Under the pieces are notes generated by a model. That model saw nothing but the letters and a program-made list of their open reading frames with translations, was not told the origin of the DNA and searched no databases. The translations under genes and the position numbers were made by a program. From NCBI RefSeq assembly GCF_965230805.1, contig NZ_OZ246019.1, positions 434,001-498,000 of the forward strand: a stretch of DNA of 64,000 nucleotides, read 5' to 3'. The DNA comes from Marinifilum sp965230805. Lineage in GTDB: Bacteria > Bacteroidota > Bacteroidia > Bacteroidales > Marinifilaceae. Below are positions 44,515 through 53,773 of this stretch, piece by piece (positions within the stretch are counted from its first letter, which is position 1; each line of letters begins with the position of its first letter).

Positions 44515-46968
44515 TCATTTATCTTCTTTTTGTACGAATGGAAAAATTAATTTCATTTCGGTAAATTCATTTTCTTTACTTCTCACCTTAATCTCACCGT
44601 TCATCTTCTGCACTATATTTTTACTTATATATAAACTCAAACCAGAGTTTATTCCTTCATTCTTTGTTGAGAAAAATGGTTCAAATATGTAGTTCATATC
44701 TTTTGGCTTAATACCTTCCCCAAAATCTTTAATAGAAACAACAACATCACCTTTTTCAAGCTTAGTCTTTATTTGAATTCCTTCTTCATTAACTTCTTTT
44801 GCATTGCTCTTTTTCAATTTTTCTCCAATAGAATCAAATGAATTATTTAGGATATCAACGATAACTTTTTGTAATTTATATTTATTACCACAAATAAATA
44901 AAGAGTCTGGATCAACTTTTAATTGTATATCAACTTTTGAATGCTTGTATTGCTTTTTTATAAATTCAACAGCATCCCTTACTACATTATTCACATTAAC
45001 AGAATCTTCAGAACTTTCATTCTTTGCAGAATTAAAAATCCCTATTTGAGATAAGTAAGTTTTTATTCTATCTATATCCTTAAATATTTGCGTACACTTA
45101 TCTTTTAAATACTCCTTTTCAACTGTAGCTTTGGATAATCTCAATAAAATATTATCAATTACCATAGATATACTAGACAGTGGTTGGTTAATCTCGTTTA
45201 CAACACCACTTGCCATTTTACCAAGAGTTTCCAATTCCGATTTTTGCGCTAATAATTTACGCTGATATTCATTAACCAAAAGTTCATGATTAACCTTATC
45301 TTGCAATGCCAAAGCATTTTTTGCCAACATTTTTTCATTTTCTTTAAGATCAGAAATTACAGCATGAAAATCTTGGTTTTTAGCATTAACACTTTTTAGT
45401 TGCGGCAACTCATTCATTAGTAATCGTATACCTCCACCATTGGTATTTTGATACGAAAACGCTAATAGAATTACTTTTTTCTGTTTTCCTGTTTCTGATT
45501 GAACACTCAAGACATCTAAAGCAAAACCTCTCTTTTGAGTCGAAAAATCAAAAAGTTCTTTTGCTTTTCCCTTTTGTAAATCGGGAATAAAATTGAAAAA
45601 ATTTTGATTTACAACACCCTTTATTCTTTGACAATCAAGTAGCTTACACCCAAAATCATTTATAAAAACAACTTCATTTTTCTTATTTAAATCTATCAAT
45701 GCTCTATCATGATATTCATCTCGATCCAAACCTAGAGTATCTCTAAAAGCATTTTCCAACTCGATATCCCTAGTTATATCCCAAGCAACTCCTGTATAAA
45801 TAAAAATATCTAATTTTGAATTGTATTCTGCATTTAGTTCCACATGGACATGTCGTATTTTTTTGTCTTTTGTAAATATTCTATGCTTAAACTCAAGCTT
45901 CTTACTCTTCTTTGTTATAGAACTAAAAACCTTATCAAATGCTATTAGATCTTCAGGGTGGTTTTTATTTTTAATACACTCTACAACATTATCAATTTCT
46001 TTCTCCGAGATCTCATAAATACGATAAAACTCACTTGATCCTTTAAAAATTTCAGAATACGAATCCCATTCAAAACTTCCAACTTTTGTAAGCTTTTGAA
46101 TTTTACGAACCATTAGCTCCTTCTTGATAAGGGAATCTTTTAATATTTTTTTTTCAGAAACATCCCTTCCCACTATGTAATAATGCATACTACCAAAATC
46201 GATCTGCTTAAATATCGACCATTCAAACCATTTTTGATCAGACAAATGATTATTAATTGGTTTTTCAACAATTATTGATTTTTCCTTGCCACTCATTTGA
46301 GAAATTGCAGTAGACATCTGATCAAACAACTGTTTACTAATATCAGCCAAACCGTTAACTAAAACCCCATCAAGTGTATAATCAAAAAAATCTGTAAACG
46401 CTTTGTTAGCAAACTCTATCTTTAAGCTATCATCAATTTTTAAAATCAACTCACTTTGCCCCTCAATAATTGTTTTGTAATTCGTGGCAAGATTTTTAAG
46501 TCTATTCTCAAAAAGCTCCTTATCTCTTAATGCAGAATTTAACTTCTCATTCTGTAATTCTTTCTCTTTTATATTCTTAAACAGATCTAAGAAAATATTA
46601 ACCTTGTTCTTAAGAATAGCAAAATTAAATGGCTTCATTATAAAATCAGCACATCCACATTCATAACCTCTTTGTTCGCTTTCTTTATCGAGATAAAAAG
46701 CAGTTAAAAATATAATAGGAGTTGAGTTATTCTTAACACCTAAACGGATTTTCTCTGCAAGAGCAAATCCATCGATTTGTGGCATTTGAATATCCAAAAT
46801 AATGAGGGCGTATTCTTTCTCTTCTATCTTTTGAATTGCTTCTAGTGGTGATTGAATCAGTTCAAGTTTCGTATCCAATTTTCCCAATACAACTTTAAGA
46901 AGATCCAAATTCTCCAACCTATCATCCACTACCAACACTTCTGGAGTAAAATTTAATCCCATACACAA
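44515..46968 (-). CDS. Hybrid multi-PAS histidine kinase-like protein with Asn at the H-box
   Basis: An 817-residue protein. An N-terminal receiver domain (residues about 10-130, Asp59 in 'LIILDIQMPQIDG') is followed by a coiled coil (about 130-160), PAS domains at about 155-270, 290-405 and 415-520 ('SELILKIDDSLKIEFANKAF', 'GVAWDITRDIELENAF'), a dimerisation helix and a HATPase domain with 'LQKVIVDILNNSFDSI' (N box), 'VVVSIKDFGEGIKPKDMNYIFEPFFSTK' (G1/F) and 'SGLSLYISKNIVQKMNG' (G2). The H-box reads 'GKMASGVVNEINQPLSS': Asn591 replaces the His that takes the phosphate. If read correctly, it cannot autophosphorylate at this site, though it may bind ATP. It shares an operon with the sigma-54 regulator. 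Confidence 0.9.
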   Translation of the reverse strand: MCMGLNFTPEVLVVDDRLENLDLLKVVLGKLDTKLELIQSPLEAIQKIEEKEYALIILDIQMPQIDGFALAEKIRLGVKNNSTPIIFLTAFYLDKESEQRGYECGCADFIMKPFNFAILKNKVNIFLDLFKNIKEKELQNEKLNSALRDKELFENRLKNLATNYKTIIEGQSELILKIDDSLKIEFANKAFTDFFDYTLDGVLVNGLADISKQLFDQMSTAISQMSGKEKSIIVEKPINNHLSDQKWFEWSIFKQIDFGSMHYYIVGRDVSEKKILKDSLIKKELMVRKIQKLTKVGSFEWDSYSEIFKGSSEFYRIYEISEKEIDNVVECIKNKNHPEDLIAFDKVFSSITKKSKKLEFKHRIFTKDKKIRHVHVELNAEYNSKLDIFIYTGVAWDITRDIELENAFRDTLGLDRDEYHDRALIDLNKKNEVVFINDFGCKLLDCQRIKGVVNQNFFNFIPDLQKGKAKELFDFSTQKRGFALDVLSVQSETGKQKKVILLAFSYQNTNGGGIRLLMNELPQLKSVNAKNQDFHAVISDLKENEKMLAKNALALQDKVNHELLVNEYQRKLLAQKSELETLGKMASGVVNEINQPLSSISMVIDNILLRLSKATVEKEYLKDKCTQIFKDIDRIKTYLSQIGIFNSAKNESSEDSVNVNNVVRDAVEFIKKQYKHSKVDIQLKVDPDSLFICGNKYKLQKVIVDILNNSFDSIGEKLKKSNAKEVNEEGIQIKTKLEKGDVVVSIKDFGEGIKPKDMNYIFEPFFSTKNEGINSGLSLYISKNIVQKMNGEIKVRSKENEFTEMKLIFPFVQKEDK

Positions 46969-47179
46969 CTGATTAATCTTAATTACAGCATCTTACCTAA
47001 AAGTCATTCAGACTCAAACATTCTAAGTTACAAAAACTCACAAATTGTTTAACCAAAATTAAAACGATTCTAGATAAAAATCAATGCTATTGTGATTAAT
47101 GAACCTTTATCCTCGCCGAGGAGCAACATTTAATTGGTCAACTATCCGAAAACGGCTATTAATTTACTCAACTAAAAAC

Positions 47180-48034
47180 CTAGGTAAGAGCAAGAAGAGC
47201 CTCTTTTAATGTTAAGTATTTATATATAAATCCTTCATTTTTCAGGCGTTCAGGTATAACTTTTTGACCATTTAACAGAACAGTAGAAGCTTCACCAAGT
47301 GCAATATGCAGAACAAAAGCTGGTATATGACAAAATGCAGGGCGATTTATGCCTTTAGCAAGCATATTTGTAAAATCATGGTTCGTAACAAGGTCAGGGG
47401 CTACAAGGTTATATAAACCCTTCGAATTTGCATCTATTACAAAAGCATATGCTCTCAACAAATCTTCAATATGAATGAAGGGGAACATTTGTTTTCCTGA
47501 TCCTAATTTACCTCCCAAGCCTATTTTGAAAAAAGGTAAGCTTTTTTTAAAAGCTCCTCCAGAATCACTTAAAACAACTCCCAACCTAAAAATTACGGTG
47601 CTGACATTTAGCTGTTGGATTTCCATTGCAGCTTCCTCCCATTTTTTACAAATCTGACCTAAAAAATCATCAATATAGGCTTTACTTTGCTCAGTGTGCA
47701 GATCACGATTATTGTAGATTCCTACAGCAGATGTACAAATAAACTGTTTTGGTTTATTTTCCATTAAAGCAACCGCTTCATATAATTTTCTTGTCGTTTC
47801 AATTCTACTTTCTTGTAGTGTTTTTTTTCTTTTCTTGGTCCATCTTGAAAGTATTGAAGCTCCGGAAAGATGGATAATAACATCTATCCCTTGCAGGAAA
47901 TTGGCCAAGATTTTTGCCCTACCATATAATAGTTTACGAGGAATTCGTACAATATCAGCTTCTTTTTCATTCACCAAGTATTCGCACAAATGCGTACCTA
48001 CCAAACCATTACTTCCCGAAATTGCAATTTTCAT
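47180..48034 (-). CDS. TIGR01777-family SDR epimerase
   Basis: A 284-residue NAD(P)-binding protein. The Rossmann signature 'IAISGSNGLVGTHLCEYL' opens the sequence, then 'GIDVIIHLSGASI', 'ESRIETTRKLYEAV', 'FICTSAVGIYNNRD' (with the SDR YxxxK replaced by a Tyr-Asn segment) and 'IFRLGVVLSDSGGAFKKSLPFFKIGLGGKLGSGKQMFPFIHIEDLLRAY' are typical of TIGR01777. The C-terminal DUF1731 part ends 'TVLLNGQKVIPERLKNEGFIYKYLTLKEALLAL'. The family members are epimerase- or reductase-like proteins of unknown substrate. Assignment to the family is secure. Confidence 0.92.
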   Translation of the reverse strand: MKIAISGSNGLVGTHLCEYLVNEKEADIVRIPRKLLYGRAKILANFLQGIDVIIHLSGASILSRWTKKRKKTLQESRIETTRKLYEAVALMENKPKQFICTSAVGIYNNRDLHTEQSKAYIDDFLGQICKKWEEAAMEIQQLNVSTVIFRLGVVLSDSGGAFKKSLPFFKIGLGGKLGSGKQMFPFIHIEDLLRAYAFVIDANSKGLYNLVAPDLVTNHDFTNMLAKGINRPAFCHIPAFVLHIALGEASTVLLNGQKVIPERLKNEGFIYKYLTLKEALLALT

Positions 48035-48137
48035 CTGTGTATAATTTTTATCGATTTATCAGATGGAAGCCAAATGATAAAAATAATCATTACCGTGTAT
48101 GTGAAATTAACGATTTTAATCATGCTTGTTTCTTATT

Positions 48138-48929
48138 CTACACTATAAACCCTGAGTAGTCTCCTGCTAAAAACTTTTTTAAATCAGTTCCATTGATACG
48201 TACTTTTATGTTTCCTCCCATAACATAGGAAATATTTCCCGTTTCCTCGGAAACCGTAATCACATGAGCATCCGTAGCCTGACTCATACCAATTGCAGCC
48301 CGATGTCTCAAACCAAGGCTTCCCGGAATATTAGTACTATCGGTAACAGGTAAAATACAACGGGCTGCCAATATACGATTGTTGGCAATAATCACAGCTC
48401 CATCATGAAGCGGAGAGTTTTTGAAAAAGATAGATTCAAGTAAGGTTCCTGACACCCTTGAATTCACAATTTTTCCAGTATCAGCGTAAGCATGTAAATC
48501 GGTATTTTTGGCAATTACTATTAAGGCTCCTGTTTTGGATTTTGACATGTGTTCACAGGCAGCTGCAATAGAATTAATTTCCTGTTCTTCAAAACCTGCA
48601 TCATCCGTCGCAAACCAATTTTCCAAACTAAACTTCTGATTGACATTATATCTGGAACCCAGCAATAATAAAAACTTTCTGATTTCAGGTTGAAACACAA
48701 TAATTAAAGCAATTACTCCAACCCCAATAAACTGTCCAAGAATGGAACTTAATAACTCCATATTAAGAGCTCGCACAAACATCCACGTTAAGTAAAACAA
48801 AAACAACCCAACAAAGATATTGATGGCTACTGTTCCTCGTATCAATAAATAAACTTGATACAAAAGCAAAGCAACTAAAAGAATATCCAGAATATCAAAA
48901 AGCCCAAGAGTGATAAAAGCAGTAATCAT
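48138..48929 (-). CDS. cdaA: Diadenylate cyclase CdaA
   Basis: A 263-residue membrane enzyme making cyclic di-AMP from two ATP. Three N-terminal membrane helices (about residues 8-28, 32-52 and 58-78) precede a DAC domain with the diagnostic 'NSPLHDGAVIIANNRILAARCILPVTDS' (DGA) and 'LGLRHRAAIGMSQ' (RHR) motifs. It belongs to the TIGR00159 family. The gene lies 35 bases after folP, the usual Bacteroidota pair, and the two are probably co-transcribed. Confidence 0.96.
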   Translation of the reverse strand: MITAFITLGLFDILDILLVALLLYQVYLLIRGTVAINIFVGLFLFYLTWMFVRALNMELLSSILGQFIGVGVIALIIVFQPEIRKFLLLLGSRYNVNQKFSLENWFATDDAGFEEQEINSIAAACEHMSKSKTGALIVIAKNTDLHAYADTGKIVNSRVSGTLLESIFFKNSPLHDGAVIIANNRILAARCILPVTDSTNIPGSLGLRHRAAIGMSQATDAHVITVSEETGNISYVMGGNIKVRINGTDLKKFLAGDYSGFIV

Positions 48930-48964
48930 ATGTATAAATTCAGTCTTTTAACAAAATTACGATT

Positions 48965-49807
48965 TTATAGGAAACTATATTGTTGTGATTTGATCATTTC
49001 ATGGAGTCTTACACACTCAACTGCCTCCTTCACATCATGCACTCGCAGAATACTAGCTCCATTCTCAAGGCTAATCATGTTTAAGGCAGTTGTTCCATTC
49101 AAACTAGTGTCAGGTGTTCCACCAAGATATTTATAGATCATCGATTTTCTTGACAGGCCAGCTAATATTGGAAGATTTAAATCCGAAAATTCTATCAATC
49201 GTGCAAGAATTTCGTAGTTGTGCTCTAAAGTCTTTCCAAATCCAAATCCCGGATCAAGAATAACATCTTTCACTCCATACATACTAAGCTTTCCAATTCT
49301 CTCCGTAAAAAATTTCTTAATCTCAGCAATTAAATCATCGTAATACGGATTCTGCTGCATACTTTGAGGTGTTCCTTTTATATGCATCATGATATAAGGA
49401 ACCTTTAATTCTCCAACGGCATGGAACATTTCATCATCCAAAGTTCCTCCTGAGATATCGTTTATTATGCAAGCTCCAAATTCATTAACAATTTTTTTTG
49501 CAATACTTGATCGAAAAGTATCAATTGATAGTATTGCCTGAGGGAACTCATTTCTAATCGATTTAACGGCAGGAGCCAACCTGCAGTACTCTTCAACTTC
49601 GCTAACATCATTGGCACCAGGTCGTGTTGAGAAAGCTCCAATATCAATAATATCTGCGTCTTCAGATAGAATTTCCTCAGCTCTTTTTAAAATGGCCTTT
49701 TCATTGGTATAATTACCACCATCAAAAAAGGAGTCTGGAGTAATATTTAAAATTCCCATTACCAAAGGAGTTTCAAAATTTATTGAATGATTACCACACT
49801 TAATCAT
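48965..49807 (-). CDS. folP: Dihydropteroate synthase
   Basis: A 280-residue TIM-barrel enzyme joining pterin pyrophosphate to p-aminobenzoate in folate synthesis. Key motifs: 'LVMGILNITPDSFFDGGNY' (PPi and pterin loops), 'ADIIDIGAFSTRPG', 'ILSIDTFRSSIAK', 'ACIINDISGGTLDDEMF', 'YIMMHIKGTPQSMQ', 'VILDPGFGFGKTLEHNYEIL' and 'GLSRKSMIYK'. The conserved Lys-Ser in the last motif is present. Length is typical. It is the first gene of the folP-cdaA unit and is divergent from the DUF1599 gene. Confidence 0.96.
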   Translation of the reverse strand: MIKCGNHSINFETPLVMGILNITPDSFFDGGNYTNEKAILKRAEEILSEDADIIDIGAFSTRPGANDVSEVEEYCRLAPAVKSIRNEFPQAILSIDTFRSSIAKKIVNEFGACIINDISGGTLDDEMFHAVGELKVPYIMMHIKGTPQSMQQNPYYDDLIAEIKKFFTERIGKLSMYGVKDVILDPGFGFGKTLEHNYEILARLIEFSDLNLPILAGLSRKSMIYKYLGGTPDTSLNGTTALNMISLENGASILRVHDVKEAVECVRLHEMIKSQQYSFL

Positions 49808-49946
49808 AGGAATATCGCTGTTAAAACAATTAGTTTTTTAATTTTGCATAACCGATTTGAATGATCAAATCCTATAGCAAAAGTAAAATAAAATACCATG
49901 GCTTCGCCTTTATTAGTATTTTTACGGGTAAATTTCTAAGTAAACT

Positions 49947-50489
49947 ATGAATAACACAGACCAACAGTACAATCATATTATTGAAACCTGCACAGATATT
50001 TTCCAAAAAAAAATGCAAGATTACGGAACTGCCTGGAGAATACTTCGCCCAAGTTCCATGACCGATCAAATCTACATTAAAGCTCAACGCATAAGAAGCA
50101 TTGAAACCAAAGGAACTAGTAAAATCGACGATGATATTCGTTCAGAATTTATTGGTATTGTGAATTATGCAATTATGGGAATCATCCAGTTGGAACTAGG
50201 AACTTCTGATAAAGAAATGAAGCATGATAAAGCATTGGAACTGTATCAAAAATACTTTAAAGAAGCAAAAGAGTTAATGGAAGCAAAAAACCATGATTAC
50301 GATGAAGCTTGGAGAAGCATGAGGGTAAGTTCTTTCACTGATTTGATTCTGATGAAAATCAATCGTACCAAACAGATCGAAGATAATCAGGGTAAAACTT
50401 TAATTTCAGAAGGAATTGATGCCAACTATTTCGATATGATTAATTATTCGGTTTTTGGTCTGATCAAAATTGAATTTGAAAACGCCTAA
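49947..50489 (+). CDS. DUF1599 domain protein
   Basis: A 180-residue protein with two copies of an approximately 60-residue unit, 'FQKKMQDYGTAWRILRPSSMTDQIYIKAQRIRSIET' and 'MEAKNHDYDEAWRSMRVSSFTDLILMKINRTKQIEDN', each followed by a 'EFIGIVNYAIMGIIQLEL'-like hydrophobic segment. This duplicated pattern is DUF1599, conserved in Bacteroidota; function is unknown though the (M/K)xxDYxxAW motif suggests a nucleotide-binding role. It starts the operon DUF1599, BT_3928-type protein, tpiA, with 12 bases to the next gene. Confidence 0.88.
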   Translation: MNNTDQQYNHIIETCTDIFQKKMQDYGTAWRILRPSSMTDQIYIKAQRIRSIETKGTSKIDDDIRSEFIGIVNYAIMGIIQLELGTSDKEMKHDKALELYQKYFKEAKELMEAKNHDYDEAWRSMRVSSFTDLILMKINRTKQIEDNQGKTLISEGIDANYFDMINYSVFGLIKIEFENA

Positions 50490-50501
50490 TAAACAAAGCA
50501 A

Positions 50502-51740
50502 ATGAGTTTAATTCGATTTTTCAGCCGCCTGATTGTTGGTTTAATTTTCATTTTTAGTGGATTTGTTAAAGCTGTGGATCCAATGGGATCCACATATAAA
50601 TTCACCGATTATTTTACTGCCTTTGGATTAGATACACTTACTTCTCTCGCCTTTCCTTTGGCAATCTTTTTATCAACATTAGAATTTGCCGTTGGTATGG
50701 CACTTGTTTTCGATGCAAGAAAGCAACTCTCTGCTTGGGGAGCAATGATCTTCATGGGAATCTTCACGCCATTAACTCTGGTTCTGGCAATTACCAACCC
50801 CGTTACCGATTGCGGATGTTTTGGTGATGCTTTAATTCTAAGCAATTGGGAAACCTTTGGCAAAAATGTTATTATACTTACTCTTACACTAATTTTGTTT
50901 TTTGGAAGAAAACAAAAAGAGAGATCATATCCATTATGGGAACAAAACTTACTTGTATTTTTATCAATAGTTTTTCCAATCTGGATTTCTGTCTACTCAT
51001 ACAATCATTTGCCAATTATTGATTTCAGATCCTATCATATTGGAGCAAACATTAATGATGGAATGATGATTCCTGAAAATGCCCCTGTTGATGAATACAA
51101 AAGTATTCTTAAATACGAAAAAGATGGACTAGTTAAAGAATTCGACGAAACCAATTACCCTTGGCAAGACAGCACATGGACATTTGTTGACTCAGAACAA
51201 ATACTGATAAAAGAAGGATTTACTCCTCCAATTCACGATTTTTCGATTTCAAACGAGACTGAAGGAGATATTACAGATCAAGTATTACATGATGAGAATT
51301 ATACATTTATTTTGGTTTCAAAAGAAATTGATAAACTTAATGAAAAAAGTCTTCCTGGAATTAAGGACTTATGGCTATATGCATTAGAAAAAGGCTATTC
51401 TTTTATCGCATTAACTGCATCTAGCATGGAAGAGTGCAACGAATTCAAAACAAATCATGAAATGCCCATTGAATTCTACAATACAGATGAAATTCAATTG
51501 AAGACCATCGTTAGAGCCAACCCCGGACTTGTACTGATTAAAAATGGAACCATACTAAACAAGTGGCACTATAATGACTTCCCTGCAGCCAAAGAGCTAA
51601 AAGGAGATTTAGCCGCTTATTCAATTACAAAACATCAAAAATTAAATATCAAACTAGTATTTATTAGTATTATTTCAACTTTGCTGCTGTTCATCTGCTT
51701 GTTCTTATTGCTTAGCAGAAAAACAAAAGCAAGAAAATGA
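50502..51740 (+). CDS. BT_3928-type membrane protein (DoxX-like plus thioredoxin-like domain)
   Basis: A 412-residue protein. The N-terminal 140 residues form four membrane helices of the DoxX/MauE type ('SRLIVGLIFIFSGFVKAVDPMGSTYKFTDYFTAFGLDTL', 'LEFAVGMALVFDARK', 'ITNPVTDCGCFGDAL', with the Cys-Gly-Cys-Phe-Gly motif). A further helix is near 150-170, and after a soluble middle comes a domain outlined like thioredoxin ('NYTFILVSKEIDKLNEKSLPGIKDLWLYALEKGYSFIALTASSMEECNEFKT'), without CxxC. It ends in another helix (about 385-405). It probably acts in redox or heme-related envelope functions; exact role unknown. The family and operon place are characteristic of Bacteroidota. Confidence 0.88.
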   Translation: MSLIRFFSRLIVGLIFIFSGFVKAVDPMGSTYKFTDYFTAFGLDTLTSLAFPLAIFLSTLEFAVGMALVFDARKQLSAWGAMIFMGIFTPLTLVLAITNPVTDCGCFGDALILSNWETFGKNVIILTLTLILFFGRKQKERSYPLWEQNLLVFLSIVFPIWISVYSYNHLPIIDFRSYHIGANINDGMMIPENAPVDEYKSILKYEKDGLVKEFDETNYPWQDSTWTFVDSEQILIKEGFTPPIHDFSISNETEGDITDQVLHDENYTFILVSKEIDKLNEKSLPGIKDLWLYALEKGYSFIALTASSMEECNEFKTNHEMPIEFYNTDEIQLKTIVRANPGLVLIKNGTILNKWHYNDFPAAKELKGDLAAYSITKHQKLNIKLVFISIISTLLLFICLFLLLSRKTKARK

Positions 51741-51748
51741 TTACAATT

Positions 51749-52504
51749 ATGAGAAGAAAAATTGTTGCAGGAAACTGGAAAATGAACAATACTCTTGAAG
51801 AAGGTATTGAGTTGGCTGGACAAATTAATGATCTTGTTGAAAACACCGAGATCAAAGATGTAAATATTGTTATTGGTACTCCATTTATTCACCTTACAGA
51901 AGTGAATAAAATTGTTGGTGAAAAAATTGCAGTTGCTGCTCAAAACTGTGCTGACGAAAAAAGCGGTGCATACACAGGCGAAACCTCAGCTTCAATGATC
52001 AAATCAACAGGAAGCAAATATGTAATCCTTGGTCACTCAGAAAGAAGAACATATTACGGTGAGACCAACGAAATTTTAGTGAAGAAAGTAAACCAGACTC
52101 TTGAAAATGGGCTGGCTCCAATTTTCTGTATTGGTGAAGTTTTGGAAGAACGCGAAGCTGAAAAACATTTCGAAGTTGTAAAGAGCCAAATCGCAGAAGG
52201 ATTATTCCACTTGTCAGCTGAAGAATTCGGAAAAGTAGTATTGGCATACGAGCCGGTTTGGGCAATTGGTACAGGTGTTACTGCTTCTTCTGACCAAGCT
52301 CAGGAAATACACGCTTTTATCCGTAAAACTGTAGTGCAGCAATACGGCGAAGAAGTTGCAAACAACACTTCTATTCTTTACGGAGGTAGCTGCAAGCCTT
52401 CTAACGCAAAAGAATTGTTCGAAAACGAAGATGTGGATGGTGGTTTAATTGGTGGTGCTTCTCTTAAAGCAGAAGACTTCATGGGAATTATTACTGCATT
52501 CTAA
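51749..52504 (+). CDS. tpiA: Triosephosphate isomerase
   Basis: A 251-residue glycolytic enzyme from MRRKIVAGNWKMNN; an alternative ATG at 51737 overlaps the stop of the preceding gene but MRRKIV is the conserved start. Active-site residues are present: Lys in 'AGNWKMN', His in 'VILGHSERR', and Glu in 'VLAYEPVWAIGTGVTA' with the flexible loop. 'ILYGGSCKPSNAKELFENEDVDGGLIGGASL' forms the phosphate site. It interconverts dihydroxyacetone phosphate and glyceraldehyde-3-phosphate. It ends the DUF1599 operon. Confidence 0.98.
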   Translation: MRRKIVAGNWKMNNTLEEGIELAGQINDLVENTEIKDVNIVIGTPFIHLTEVNKIVGEKIAVAAQNCADEKSGAYTGETSASMIKSTGSKYVILGHSERRTYYGETNEILVKKVNQTLENGLAPIFCIGEVLEEREAEKHFEVVKSQIAEGLFHLSAEEFGKVVLAYEPVWAIGTGVTASSDQAQEIHAFIRKTVVQQYGEEVANNTSILYGGSCKPSNAKELFENEDVDGGLIGGASLKAEDFMGIITAF

Positions 52505-52687
52505 AAAAATAATACAATACTTATATAACCGCAGATTAAGCGGATATGCACGAATATAAATCACTACTTGGTTCAAGTTTTCCAATGATAAACCAATTCG
52601 TGATAATTTGTGACATTTGTGGTTGATAATGCGCTTGCAAAGCAAGCTATTCGAAGTCGTATCGAATTGTATTTAAAAATTTACAAG

Positions 52688-52722
52688 GCCGACACAGTGA
52701 AATGTATCGGCTTTTGTTTTTT
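52688..52722 (+). terminator. Terminator downstream of tpiA
   Basis: GCCGACACA/TGTATCGGC stem (8 of 9 pairs) with a short loop, followed by TTTTGTTTTTT. It is 180 bases beyond the stop. Confidence 0.75.
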
Positions 52723-52769
52723 CTGGACTTAAAACATAACTTGCAATAACAAATAAGCTAATTAAACAG

Positions 52770-53606
52770 ATGGACTATATAGAACTTAAATGTCAAATTA
52801 CTCCCTTCGATGAAGATATTGCTGATATTCTAATTGCCGAACTTGGAGAAATTGATTTCGAAAGCTTTACCCAAACCGATGATACTGTTGAAGCATTCAT
52901 TCAAGCACCTCTTTTCGACATGGAAAGAGTGGAAGAATTAACGGTTAATCTCTTACCAAACCATAACATTAACTATTCACACCAAACCATCGAATCGCAA
53001 GATTGGAATGCCGTATGGGAATCAAATTTTCAACCGGTAATTATCTCCGACCAAGTGGTGATACGCGCATCGTTCCATACTGATACACCCCAGGTTCCCT
53101 ATGATATCGTAATTGATCCTAAAATGTCATTCGGTACAGGTCACCACTCTACCACTTCGCTAATGGTACAAACCATCCTGGAAACAGAAATTGAAGGCAA
53201 AAGAGTGTTGGATATGGGATGCGGAACGAGCCTGCTAGCTATTTTAGCATCGAAAAGAAATGCAGTAAGAGTTGATGCCATTGACATCGATGAATGGCCT
53301 TATAAAAACTCATTGGAAAACATCAAGAATAACAAAGTCAAGAACATATCGGTATTCTTAGGTGATGCAGCACTATTAAAAGGCAAAACTTACGATGTGG
53401 TTCTAGCCAATATCAACCGAAACATCTTGGTAAATGACATGAAACATTACGTTGCCTGTTTGCCTCAAAAAGGTGAGCTGATAATGAGTGGTTTCTACAC
53501 TGAAGATTTACCTCATATCCAAAAAAAAGCTGAGGAAAATGACTTAAAATACATCAGCCACAAAGTTGATAAAAATTGGGTGGCAGTGAAATACATCAAG
53601 AAATAA
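52770..53606 (+). CDS. prmA: Ribosomal protein L11 methyltransferase
   Basis: A 278-residue SAM-dependent enzyme that trimethylates ribosomal protein L11. The N-terminal substrate domain (1-110, ending 'ESQDWNAVWESNFQPVIISDQVVI') is followed by a Rossmann methyltransferase: 'DPKMSFGTGHHSTTSLMVQTILE', the SAM motif 'VLDMGCGTSLLAILASKRNAVRVDAIDIDEW', and 'DVVLANINRNILVNDM' (the catalytic N-I-N block). The length matches bacterial PrmA. The family is clear. A long perfect-stem hairpin (53623-53673) follows the stop. Confidence 0.95.
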   Translation: MDYIELKCQITPFDEDIADILIAELGEIDFESFTQTDDTVEAFIQAPLFDMERVEELTVNLLPNHNINYSHQTIESQDWNAVWESNFQPVIISDQVVIRASFHTDTPQVPYDIVIDPKMSFGTGHHSTTSLMVQTILETEIEGKRVLDMGCGTSLLAILASKRNAVRVDAIDIDEWPYKNSLENIKNNKVKNISVFLGDAALLKGKTYDVVLANINRNILVNDMKHYVACLPQKGELIMSGFYTEDLPHIQKKAEENDLKYISHKVDKNWVAVKYIKK

Positions 53607-53622
53607 GTAAAAGAATATCTGT

Positions 53623-53673
53623 AGTGCCTAAAATACCTATAGTACCCTTTTCACTTAAAGTATTTTAGGCACT
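53623..53673. terminator. Long hairpin after prmA
   Basis: AGTGCCTAAAATAC and its exact complement GTATTTTAGGCACT form a 14-bp perfect stem around a 23-nt loop. It has no strong T run, so it may be an mRNA stabiliser rather than an intrinsic terminator. Confidence 0.6.
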
Positions 53674-53773
53674 TTATGTGTAGCTAACTTTTCCCCTGAT
53701 TCGAATTGCATTTTTCTATTTAATTCTTGTTAAATTGCCTTACTAAATTCCTGATCTGGCAAAAACAAAACCT

